DNA from: a virus | IMG/VR virus record: IMGVR_UViG_3300015024_000020 | Coordinates: 1 to 33,238 of that record | Length of the DNA stretch: 33,238 nt | Direction: 5' to 3' (one strand) | Part shown: in pieces, positions 13,178 through 20,961 of the stretch | How the letters are laid out: every line of letters starts with the position of its first letter | Position numbering within the stretch: the stretch's first letter is position 1 | The notes under the pieces: generated by a model | Database searches by the model: none | What the model was told of the DNA's origin: nothing | The model's input: only the letters and a program-made list of their open reading frames with translations | Translations under genes and position numbers: made by a program

Positions 13178-15438
13178 GCAAACAAGCCAAAATCTCAATC
13201 ACAGCGGATACGAAAGGGTTCAAAGCCCAAATCGACTCCGCCAAGAAACAGGCGGAGAGCCTTTTCAAGATGAAGATGTCTCCCGAAGCCAGTAACGGCT
13301 TTCGGAAGATGCTTGGCGATCAGTTCACCGGCCAAATTAAAGCGGCGGAGAAGTCCATCGGCGCGCTTCAAAAGCGCATGGAGCAAGTCGGCAAGGGCTC
13401 CATTGTCGATCAGAAAAAACTCGACCATTATATAGCTCGCGTCGAAGATCTCACTGAGGCTTTAGACAAAGCGAAAAAAGCGCAAAAAGGTCTAGGCAGT
13501 ATCGGTGCTGGTCCGATGGCCGCGAAGCCTGGCGAACAGAAGCCACCTCCTGAGCCACCGGCTCCCGGCGGAGGTCTTGCAGATAAGCTTGGCGACGTCG
13601 TCAAGGGTATGGGCCTCGCACTCGGGGCGATGTATATTTATCAGCGCCGTTTAGGAATGGCGAAGGAGCGAACTTCAATTCGCGAACTTGGGGCCGCCGT
13701 CGGTTCTGAAACTTCGACGATGGGCTTTACGCCTGCCGAACGAAGATCTCGAATGCTCGATACCGCAAAGGCATCGGGCGAGAACCTCTCGGCTTACAAA
13801 ATGGATAAGCTCACCGACCTCGGTGAAACGGCCCAGCGCGCTTATGGCATCGACCAGTCTGAATCAACCGGGGCTATGAAGACCGCGCGACAGGCGGGCG
13901 GCGAGGGTGACAAATACCTGGCAAACACAATCGGCGCGGCGACTGCCGCTGGCTTAGAGGGCTCGCGAATCGGCGAGTTTTTGCAGGCGTCTTCCGAGTC
14001 TCTCGCAGAGATGTCTCGCGGAGTAACCATCGACACTGGTTCTCTTAACGGTTTTGCGGCTTCACTTTCGACTCTTCCATTTTTTAAAAACGACCCCTCA
14101 AAGGCCTTTGATGCAATCAAGGGGATCAACGGAGCCTTCACGGGCGGTGACAGATTCCAACAGGCTCAAGCTTCTCGCTCAATTCAAGAAGCTGCGGGTG
14201 GATCTCTTAATCCTGCGGCGGTTGAACAACGTCGCTCAGCGGGAATTTTTGGACAGATCAAACCTGAAACTCGCGAGATTCTTAACAGTATTGGCGCGAA
14301 GGATACGTCTAAAGCCTTTGGCGGCGACGTACTCAATAAGATGGTTGGCAATGCCGTTGGGCAAACCAAGGGCATGGATGGCGACTCAAGACTCTACGAG
14401 GTCATGCAGCGACTTGGTTTAAAGGGTGAGGGCGGAATGCAAGTCGCCGGGAAATTTATCAAGGCGGGGGGAATGAAGGGCTCTGGCGTTGATTCAAAAT
14501 CACTCGCCAATGCTCAGATGGACCCGCAAGAGCGTTTGAACAAGACGATGGAAAACGTCGATGGCAACATGCTCAAATTAAACGCGACTCTCGAACAGTC
14601 GCTCGATAAAGCGGTTGATGGTCTGACGAACACGATCATCGAACTCACGACTCAGATCGTAAATCTCATTAACAAAATGGGCGGAAAAGACGCTGCCTCG
14701 AATGTCGGCGGAGCGGTCATCGGAGCGGGAACTGCATACCTCGGCTACAAGGGTTTGAAGGGGATGTGGAATAAGTTCCGTGGCGGCGGAGCTGCGGCAG
14801 AGGGTGGAGCGGCAGCGGAAGGTGGAGCTGCGGCGGCAGAAGGCGGAGCACTCGCCGGAGAAGGTGCCCTGGCCGGAGAAGGCGCTCTCGCGGCGGAAGG
14901 TGCCGCCGGAGCTGGTATCGCAGGTGGCCTGACCGCTGGGGGCTTAGCTCTTGGAACTCTCGGCGTCGGAGCTGCGGGTCTCGCGGGCGTCGGCGTCGGG
15001 ATGGGGATCAACCATCTCTCGCGCAAATACACCGACAAGAAAAACCGCTATGGGCAGCACTCTGACATGCTTGAACGTGGAGTCGGAAAGGCAATGACTT
15101 ACGCTCCTTCGTGGGCGGGCGGTATCTCCGATGGGCAGTACGACTCAATGTACGGCAGCGAGGGCAACGATTCGATGATCGACAAGGCGATGGACGAGCA
15201 AAAAAATAAAAAGCTCGCATCTGGAACCGGAGCGGACTCTTCCGGTTCGGCCTCACATCAATCGGCAGGCGCTCTCTTTGACGCGAACACGCAGGCCACC
15301 TCTCAAAACACTGAGGCGATGAATCAACTTACTGCGGCTCTCTCGGCACAACGCGGAGCTGGCGGCGGCAGATCGGCATCGGCTGGCGGCGGACGCACGG
15401 TGAAACACGGAATGAAGGTTGGATCGAATGGCGGATGA
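13174..15438 (+). CDS. Tape measure protein
   Basis: The 754-residue protein uses a GTG start that overlaps the preceding stop (GTGA), with AGGGGGCGG upstream. Tape measure proteins fill the tail tube, set its length and are ejected with the DNA. The N-terminus (residues 1-112) is helical and lysine-rich with coiled-coil character. A proline-rich hinge follows ('KPPPEPPAPGGG'), then long helical regions and, at about 483-531, hydrophobic helices. Residues 537-577 are an Ala-Gly-Glu repeat, followed by a strongly hydrophobic Gly-Ala segment (about 578-614) typical of the membrane-active part. The C-terminus is glycine-rich and basic. Using the usual 0.15 nm per residue, the tail would be near 113 nm, on the short side for a myophage with so large a baseplate. 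Confidence 0.88.
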   Translation: MSKQAKISITADTKGFKAQIDSAKKQAESLFKMKMSPEASNGFRKMLGDQFTGQIKAAEKSIGALQKRMEQVGKGSIVDQKKLDHYIARVEDLTEALDKAKKAQKGLGSIGAGPMAAKPGEQKPPPEPPAPGGGLADKLGDVVKGMGLALGAMYIYQRRLGMAKERTSIRELGAAVGSETSTMGFTPAERRSRMLDTAKASGENLSAYKMDKLTDLGETAQRAYGIDQSESTGAMKTARQAGGEGDKYLANTIGAATAAGLEGSRIGEFLQASSESLAEMSRGVTIDTGSLNGFAASLSTLPFFKNDPSKAFDAIKGINGAFTGGDRFQQAQASRSIQEAAGGSLNPAAVEQRRSAGIFGQIKPETREILNSIGAKDTSKAFGGDVLNKMVGNAVGQTKGMDGDSRLYEVMQRLGLKGEGGMQVAGKFIKAGGMKGSGVDSKSLANAQMDPQERLNKTMENVDGNMLKLNATLEQSLDKAVDGLTNTIIELTTQIVNLINKMGGKDAASNVGGAVIGAGTAYLGYKGLKGMWNKFRGGGAAAEGGAAAEGGAAAAEGGALAGEGALAGEGALAAEGAAGAGIAGGLTAGGLALGTLGVGAAGLAGVGVGMGINHLSRKYTDKKNRYGQHSDMLERGVGKAMTYAPSWAGGISDGQYDSMYGSEGNDSMIDKAMDEQKNKKLASGTGADSSGSASHQSAGALFDANTQATSQNTEAMNQLTAALSAQRGAGGGRSASAGGGRTVKHGMKVGSNGG
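14785..14911 (+). repeat. Ala-Gly-Glu coding repeat in the tape measure gene
   Basis: Imperfect 15-to-21-base units encode repeated AAAEGG and LAGEGA blocks (protein residues about 537-579). Unit copies differ at synonymous positions, which suggests old amplification kept at protein level. The repeat lies directly before a hydrophobic Gly-Ala segment. Confidence 0.75.
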
Positions 15439-17113
15439 GGCAAAGCAAACGCTTGAACAACGCCAGGGGACAACGCCGTTTGGCTCGTTCCCTCTCGGTC
15501 GTCGAGCGGTCGGATCTCGAACAACTTTTGTTTCGGTTAAATATTTTCACTACACGAAGCAAAATTTTGGCGTAGCGAGCAACGTGAATCCAAACGGTTT
15601 CAATCCAAGCGACGTGACCGATGTCCAAGTCGGGATCATCGAAGAAGAAGTTCTCTCGATGAAGCTGAATAAGTCACTCTCGGGGACAAGTGGAACCTTT
15701 GACATTCGTCTGACTCCAACAAAAAACTGGAAGTCACTTCTCTCTCCGGGCGACTGGATTGCAATTTATATTTACGACCGATACCGCGTGAAGGGTCAAG
15801 AAGGCGACGACCTTGATTCGAAAAACCTTCTCATGCTCGGCAACATTGACCGAATCTCCCGGTCGCTTCAAAAGGGCGACGACAACACAGACAAGGTGAA
15901 ACTTGAATACGTGATCTCGGGAAGAAACTTCGGAAAGGTTTTCGAAGACACCGAGATTTGGTTTGACCCCTATGTCACGCAAGAGAATGTGCTCGACATC
16001 ATGCTTCGAACGGCGGGCCTTGAGATCGTTGGAAACCCAACCAACATGGTCACGCAAGTGATCGACATCTTCTTGGGTCAGGGCGCAAAGCTTAAAGGCG
16101 GATCAACCAACCCACTCAATCAGTGGGTGATACCAGATGAACTTGGTAGACTTTTTGGTTCAAGCGATTCGAACGCACTTTTTTATTCGATCCTTTCAAC
16201 CAACATTCAAAGCGGGATGCCGGGCTTTAAAGTCCGAAACATGCTCTCTCCAGAGTCTTCGGGTTCTATTTGGGGAATGCTTCAAAAGTCCTCTAATCTT
16301 CTTGTGAATGAAATTTTCCTAGAGGAGGTCAGAGACGGTGATGGAAGGGCATTCCCGACCTTCGTTTGTCGGCCAAGACCACTTCAGACTCCATTTCTTA
16401 ACTCGCAGTTCGGATCTGAAAAATCTTCGATCAAGCCTCTTCTTCGTGGCTGTCATCAATCCCTGCAAGAACTTGCAGCGACATCGTTTCTTGAGATTTC
16501 ACCGGCAGAAATTATTTACGAAGATCTCGGTAAAGACGATCACTCGCGCATGAACATGTTTTGGCTTTCGGTTCACCAAGCCTACGAGTATGCATATTCG
16601 AGAGCTGCAAACTTAAAAGAGCTTGGGCTTATGAACCCGACGTTCAATCGCCCGCAAATTAATCGTCACGGGCTTAAAAGATTCGAACAGACTTTGGACT
16701 TTTCATTTGTGGAGGACGCAAGCGGAACGGCGGTACAAGCTCCCGCACCGAATATCACGCTATTCAAGGCCTTCATGGCTCAAGTTTACGACATGAACTA
16801 CGCCAATCATCTCTACGACGTCGGGTCAATCACATGCACCGGAGTCCTTGAGGCCGAGCTTGGCAAGGCTCTCGTTGTTAAGGGAGACCCGGCGGTGAAG
16901 GGGTCTCTCGACAAAATTTATTATATTGAGGGCTACTCTCACGATTGGTCTTTTCCAAACTCGTGGAAGACAACCTTCACCCTTACGCATGGACAGTTCA
17001 AATCAAACGATGGAAACATTTTTATCGACGCAATTGGACCGGGAGACTTCGGTCAGGCCGACGTCGCTCTCCAAACGACTTACCTTTCTAAAACGAAAAC
17101 GGACAGAAGCTAA
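15428..17113 (+). CDS. Baseplate hub protein, gp27/late-control-D-like
   Basis: The ATG at 15428, with GAAGG nine bases upstream, is preferred over a TTG at 15419, which touches that site. The 561-residue protein overlaps the tape measure end by 11 bases. The early part contains 'EEEVLSMKLNKSLSGTSG' and 'LLSPGDWIAIYIYDRY', the style of the first beta domain of hub proteins such as T4 gp27 or XkdQ. These hub proteins form the trimer on which spike and tube assemble. The middle (residues about 215-370) is mixed. The last third has 'FMAQVYDMNYANHLYDVGSI' and 'YYIEGYSHDWSFPNSWKTTF', matching the closing hub beta domain. Position right after the tape measure and before the spike supports the call. 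Confidence 0.8.
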   Translation: MADEAKQTLEQRQGTTPFGSFPLGRRAVGSRTTFVSVKYFHYTKQNFGVASNVNPNGFNPSDVTDVQVGIIEEEVLSMKLNKSLSGTSGTFDIRLTPTKNWKSLLSPGDWIAIYIYDRYRVKGQEGDDLDSKNLLMLGNIDRISRSLQKGDDNTDKVKLEYVISGRNFGKVFEDTEIWFDPYVTQENVLDIMLRTAGLEIVGNPTNMVTQVIDIFLGQGAKLKGGSTNPLNQWVIPDELGRLFGSSDSNALFYSILSTNIQSGMPGFKVRNMLSPESSGSIWGMLQKSSNLLVNEIFLEEVRDGDGRAFPTFVCRPRPLQTPFLNSQFGSEKSSIKPLLRGCHQSLQELAATSFLEISPAEIIYEDLGKDDHSRMNMFWLSVHQAYEYAYSRAANLKELGLMNPTFNRPQINRHGLKRFEQTLDFSFVEDASGTAVQAPAPNITLFKAFMAQVYDMNYANHLYDVGSITCTGVLEAELGKALVVKGDPAVKGSLDKIYYIEGYSHDWSFPNSWKTTFTLTHGQFKSNDGNIFIDAIGPGDFGQADVALQTTYLSKTKTDRS

Positions 17114-18096
17114 TGGGACAATACACGGAAGATGGCGGAGTCATCTCAAGCAAACTCCCAATTTCAGAGCGCGGTGGTGGACCGAAAGGCCACAACTCAA
17201 TGTTCGGTTTGTTCCGTGGAATTGTTATTCGCGCAATCTTCCCCAACGACGCCGACTCTTTCACTGGCGACCGGATGGAGTACGTGGTGAGAGTTCGCGG
17301 GCAAGAATATCCGAACTGCATCGACATGCGAAAGGGCGGTGGGGTCTTTGACTACTCCGAGCGCGTTCGTTCAATCACGGAGAAATCTTTTTCTGGAGAA
17401 CTCAGCGAAAAAGAATTTAACGAGAACTTAGACGGCGAACACGTTTACATCATGTTCATTGAAGGCAAGGGTGACATCCCAATTATAATTGGGGCCGCGA
17501 CTCACCCGAAGCAATATGTGAAATCCACAAAAGAACAAGCTCAGTTCGAGGTCGATGAGTTCAACGGTCTTGAAATCGGTATCGACAAAAACGGATCTTA
17601 CACGATCACGCAGGTCGGTTTGAAAGACAAAGACGGAACGGTTTTAAATCCTGACGCTGTCTCTTCGATTATCAAGCTAGATGCAAAGACCGGCGACATT
17701 GAGTTTAATCCGTTCGGTATAGAGGACGCCGCTTCACTTCGTATGAAGCTTACGAAGTCCACGAAACAGGTGGACATTGACGCTCAGGGAAATTCTATCG
17801 TGATGGGTGCAAGCGGCATCACGACGACGGATAAAAACGGCAACATCGTTGAGATGAAATCGGGAGCTGTAAACATCACGGTTTCGGGCGACGCAAAAGT
17901 CGCCGTTTCCGGCAAGGCCGACATTTCGACAGGTGGTGACACAAAAATCACTGCGGGCGGAAACGTCGTTTTGGCAGGATCAAAAGTGGAAATGAACGGA
18001 TCGAGCGGAATGGTTCTCACTACGGTGACCGACCCCGTGGTCGATTTAATTACAGGCACTCCCACAGTGGGCGTTCCAACAGTAGTGGCGGGGTAA
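17113..18096 (+). CDS. Baseplate spike protein, gp5/gpV-like, with OB-fold and beta-helix
   Basis: The 327-residue product overlaps the hub stop as TAATG. Residues 28-140 resemble an OB-fold ('FRGIVIRAIFPNDADS', 'YVVRVRGQEYPNC', 'HVYIMFIEGKGDIPIIIGA'). Residues 165-310 show short repeated strands ending in a run of valine, glycine and aspartate-rich turns ('NITVSGDAKVAVSGKADIST', 'GGNVVLAGSKVEMNG'), as in the triple-stranded beta-helix of gpV and gp5C. This trimeric needle sits at the tail tip and pierces the outer membrane or envelope. No lysozyme domain is present. The last 25 residues are a proline-valine-rich tail whose role is not clear, possibly a docking point for a tip protein. Confidence 0.82.
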   Translation: MGQYTEDGGVISSKLPISERGGGPKGHNSMFGLFRGIVIRAIFPNDADSFTGDRMEYVVRVRGQEYPNCIDMRKGGGVFDYSERVRSITEKSFSGELSEKEFNENLDGEHVYIMFIEGKGDIPIIIGAATHPKQYVKSTKEQAQFEVDEFNGLEIGIDKNGSYTITQVGLKDKDGTVLNPDAVSSIIKLDAKTGDIEFNPFGIEDAASLRMKLTKSTKQVDIDAQGNSIVMGASGITTTDKNGNIVEMKSGAVNITVSGDAKVAVSGKADISTGGDTKITAGGNVVLAGSKVEMNGSSGMVLTTVTDPVVDLITGTPTVGVPTVVAG

Positions 18097-18098
18097 AA

Positions 18099-18404
18099 AT
18101 GAATCACTTCTCATGCGACATTTGTAAAAAGAAAACTTTTGTAAACCCTCCAACGGAGCCGGTTTTCACAAAGGATGCGGACGGAAACAATATTCCAGTT
18201 CTCGTAACTTTGAAGTCGATGGACTTCAACACTGGAGAGATGGTTGAGACTCAAGTCCAAAAGCAGGTGGACCTTCAGCCTCGCGCGCACATCATTCGCC
18301 TGACGGCAGGCCAACAAATGATCCAGAAAGATTTTTGCTCCGCCTGTCTTCAGAAGGTGATGCCTGAAATCAAGGTTCTCTGGGATCGCCTGGAAGAAAT
18401 TTAA
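18099..18404 (+). CDS. Small zinc-ribbon-like protein in the baseplate operon
   Basis: The 101-residue protein has a Cys-X2-Cys at residues 6-9 ('CDIC') and another at 80-83 ('CSAC'), the usual layout of a zinc ribbon with knuckles far apart in sequence. Between them lies a mainly polar beta region ('ADGNNIPVLVTLKSMDF'), and a helical acidic tail follows. It begins two bases after the spike stop and ends directly before the GTG of the next gene. It might be a baseplate assembly factor or a minor virion protein. No family name is supported. Confidence 0.65.
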   Translation: MNHFSCDICKKKTFVNPPTEPVFTKDADGNNIPVLVTLKSMDFNTGEMVETQVQKQVDLQPRAHIIRLTAGQQMIQKDFCSACLQKVMPEIKVLWDRLEEI

Positions 18405-19013
18405 GTGGCAATCGTCGGCTCCGCTTGGTCGTCCACTCTTTACGGGACTCTCTCGGGGATGGGAATGAACGGCCAACAACTCCACAAGTTCACGGATGCG
18501 ATTGGAAACGGATCGCAAATGTCTATCGTTGGGAAGGCATTCACGACAACGGATGTCGGTCTTATCATAGGCGTCGGAGTAGGTGCCGGAGTCGGCATTA
18601 TGGGGATCTCGGCGGGTGACGTAACGAATGCAATTTATGGAAATTGTCAGGCAATTGGGTTTACCGGATCGCGACTTCACGATCTCTGCACGGCAATCGG
18701 ATCATCTCTCGTTTCAAACCTCGCGCTCGCGACTTTGGTCTCCGCTCATGGCCCAGTTTTCCAGGGAGCTGGAACCGTCGTGGTCGGAAGTATTGCCGTG
18801 GACCCGGACGAGTGGGGTTCAAATATCCACTCCTCGGCACCGGACTTTCTTGGGAACCGATGGTCGGACTTTGCGAATGCGATTGGAAAAGGCTCGGCGA
18901 GTCAAGTCATCGCATCTGGAACCGGAGCGGTGGTTATCACGGGAACATTTACTGGTCCAGCCCCTCCAGGCCCGATACCAGGCGCGGGTGTGGGTGCGGG
19001 AACGATTTCTTAA
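18405..19013 (+). CDS. Glycine-rich three-repeat protein of the baseplate region
   Basis: A GTG start follows the previous TAA without a gap, with GGAAG about 11 bases upstream. The 202-residue protein is built from three related units (about 12-70, 77-130, 140-202). Each has a 'G..G..L/W..f..AIG.G' core and a serine-rich middle, followed by a glycine- and valine-rich tail ('GVGVGAGVGIMG', 'GAGTVVVGSIAV', 'GPIPGAGVGAGTIS'). It has almost no charge in the tails and no signal peptide. Its place between spike and wedge genes suggests a baseplate or spike-tip role, but the repeat is not a family I can name. It is not a classical PAAR protein because the proline-alanine-alanine-arginine motif is missing. 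Confidence 0.7.
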   Translation: MAIVGSAWSSTLYGTLSGMGMNGQQLHKFTDAIGNGSQMSIVGKAFTTTDVGLIIGVGVGAGVGIMGISAGDVTNAIYGNCQAIGFTGSRLHDLCTAIGSSLVSNLALATLVSAHGPVFQGAGTVVVGSIAVDPDEWGSNIHSSAPDFLGNRWSDFANAIGKGSASQVIASGTGAVVITGTFTGPAPPGPIPGAGVGAGTIS

Positions 19014-19028
19014 TCCGAAAGAGGCAGC

Positions 19029-19070
19029 ATGGGTCCAAATGCGTTTCTAAATTTGACGGGAGAGATCTAG
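19029..19070 (+). CDS. Possible 13-residue leader mini-gene before the LysM-gp25 gene
   Basis: An ATG at 19029 preceded by GAAAGAGG opens a frame of 13 codons ending at TAG 19068-19070, one base before the TTG start of the next gene. It could deliver ribosomes to that weak start by termination-reinitiation. The peptide (MGPNAFLNLTGEI) has no recognised function, and chance is a real alternative. Confidence 0.3.
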   Translation: MGPNAFLNLTGEI

Positions 19071-19071
19071 C

Positions 19072-20952
19072 TTGGGTGCTTTCAGTGATCTGCAAAATCA
19101 GGTAAAAAATGCGGTAAATGCGGTCGAGGGTCTACTAGGCTCTGCGGAGGCCGACGCATCTGTCCGTTACCCGGTCGCAGGTCCAACCCGTCAGGAAATC
19201 ACCAACATCCCGAACTACATAGACGGCTCGTGGAAAAAATCTCTGGGCTACGGCTTTGAGGTTGTCCGCGTCAGTTCGGGCGGCTCCCCGGAGGCTGCGA
19301 AGGATGGTTGGCAAGAATTTCGACTTCAGATCAATCCCCAAGAACTCACTCAAGATGAGATCTTTGCGATTGAAGTGACGCCGACATTGCGCGGAATCGT
19401 AGTCGAACATCACGGCACGATCCTTAAAGACATTGTTATGTCCGGCACGACCGGCGTTTCACCTCTTAGATCATCCGACGGAGCCAACAAGAACACTGGC
19501 AAACCACTTCTCAATCAGACTGGTTCTTCTGGTTTTGAAGAGTTCAATGAGCTGCGCTCGTACTTCCGAACGTATGTCGAACACAAGCGTGTCGATCAGC
19601 GGGAGAAGGGTGAGCTTCGAATGGTCTTTAAAAACTTTAAAGACAACGAAATGCTTTACGTCGAGCCTCAGAAATTCTCGATGAAGCGTTCGGCGGCAAA
19701 GCCCATGATGTACGACTACACTATCGTGCTGAAGGGGATTGGAGTTTACATTCCGCCAAAGGCTGAGGGAAAGACTCTCAGCTTTTTTCAAAATTTAGAC
19801 AACGTGATTTCGAGCGTTCAAAATACTCTCGAAACTTCGGTTCAAGTCATCAATGGGGCGATTGGGATCATCACGCGAATTGAACGCGCGGTCGCCAACG
19901 TCATCATCTCAGCACTCACCTCTGTGATCCAAGCGATTCAGGCAGTGAGATCAGGACTGACCTCAATTCTGTCGATCCCTCGCGGAGCACTCGATCAGAT
20001 TGTCGCGGACGTAAAAAGAATCGGCGACAATTTAGCCGATGCTTTTGGGATCAAACTTGGATCGGCAGTGACGTCCTCTGGCTCGGCTTCAACTTCGTCG
20101 GTTTCGTATAACTCGATCACGGGTCGCACTTCGACCCTCGTTGCAGCTTCAGGCCGGACACCGACTTATCAAGAAAATCAGATCATGAATGCGTTCACAA
20201 AAACGCAAGGTGCCCTTTTACTTCTAGCATCTCAAACTCAGCTCTTCACTCAGTCGGCAAAGCAATCGAACGACGCGGTCTCAGCTTCGTTCAACAACCA
20301 GTTCTCTATTCAGACGCCGAACACTGTTCGCGCGGTAACCGTGCTTGGGGACGATGATCTTCACACGATTGCAGCTCGTGAACTTGGCGACGTGGATAAA
20401 TTTCGAGACATCATCGTTTTAAATAATCTGAAGCCGCCATATATCTCGGCGACTCCGGGGCCGGGAGTCCTATCTCCAGGATCGACAATCCTGCTTCCTT
20501 CTCAAAACTCGTCTCTCGACACGGGTGTGAAGCAAAACAAAATTTACAACATCCAAAGAACTCTCGGGGAATTAGAGCGCGCTCTCGGAGTTGATATTCA
20601 ACTCACGAAGGACGGCGACATTTCAATTTCGAACGTAGGAGATGCTTCTCTTATTGGCGGGATCAACAATTTCGGTCAGGCTATTTCTACGAAGCTCTTC
20701 CTCGAACCAGGATCTCTCAAAAGACATCCTGGAATTGGAACAAGTCTCGGCGTGGGCCGCAAGGTTACGACGACTTTTTTAAATGATTTGAAATCGCAGA
20801 TTCTCGCGTCACTCGCTCAAGATCCTCGGGTCGAATCGGTGCCAGCGATAACTATTAGTCAACAAGGTGGAACGACGATGATCAATATGTTGGTTAAGGC
20901 CACAAAGATTGGTCAACCCGTTCCGATCCCGTTGAACTTAAACGTAAGTTAG
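19072..20952 (+). CDS. Fused baseplate protein: N-terminal tail domain, LysM and gp25-like wedge domain
   Basis: The start is a TTG with GGGAGAG upstream. Earlier in-frame starts are blocked by stops. The 626-residue product has three parts. Residues 1-230 hold a beta-rich domain with 'WQEFRLQINPQELTQDEIFA' and 'LRMVFKNFKDNEMLYVEP', like LysM-bearing baseplate hub-cap proteins (DNA-circularisation-N or XkdP-like). Residues 250-320 are hydrophobic helices ('AIGIITRIERAVANVIISAL'). A LysM-like domain is at 419-476 ('DDDLHTIAARELGDVDKF', 'STILLP'). Residues 515-626 resemble gp25/GpW wedge proteins ('NNFGQAISTKLFLEPGSLKR', 'AQDPRVESVPAITI'). In most phages the LysM and gp25 proteins are separate genes, so this is a fusion. 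Confidence 0.75.
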   Translation: MGAFSDLQNQVKNAVNAVEGLLGSAEADASVRYPVAGPTRQEITNIPNYIDGSWKKSLGYGFEVVRVSSGGSPEAAKDGWQEFRLQINPQELTQDEIFAIEVTPTLRGIVVEHHGTILKDIVMSGTTGVSPLRSSDGANKNTGKPLLNQTGSSGFEEFNELRSYFRTYVEHKRVDQREKGELRMVFKNFKDNEMLYVEPQKFSMKRSAAKPMMYDYTIVLKGIGVYIPPKAEGKTLSFFQNLDNVISSVQNTLETSVQVINGAIGIITRIERAVANVIISALTSVIQAIQAVRSGLTSILSIPRGALDQIVADVKRIGDNLADAFGIKLGSAVTSSGSASTSSVSYNSITGRTSTLVAASGRTPTYQENQIMNAFTKTQGALLLLASQTQLFTQSAKQSNDAVSASFNNQFSIQTPNTVRAVTVLGDDDLHTIAARELGDVDKFRDIIVLNNLKPPYISATPGPGVLSPGSTILLPSQNSSLDTGVKQNKIYNIQRTLGELERALGVDIQLTKDGDISISNVGDASLIGGINNFGQAISTKLFLEPGSLKRHPGIGTSLGVGRKVTTTFLNDLKSQILASLAQDPRVESVPAITISQQGGTTMINMLVKATKIGQPVPIPLNLNVS

Positions 20953-20961
20953 AGGTAACGG

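Noticed and set aside
14745-15038. A proline- and alanine-rich - strand frame
   Set aside because: It is the reverse reading of the Ala-Gly-Glu repeat of the tape measure gene. The low complexity explains the open frame.
15419-15427. A TTG start for the hub gene
   Set aside because: It abuts the GAAGG ribosome-binding site. The ATG at 15428 has proper spacing.
18111-18680. A 189-codon open frame on the - strand
   Set aside because: It crosses the boundary of two well-supported + strand genes with clear ribosome-binding sites and has no domain-like sequence. It looks like a shadow of the + strand codon pattern.
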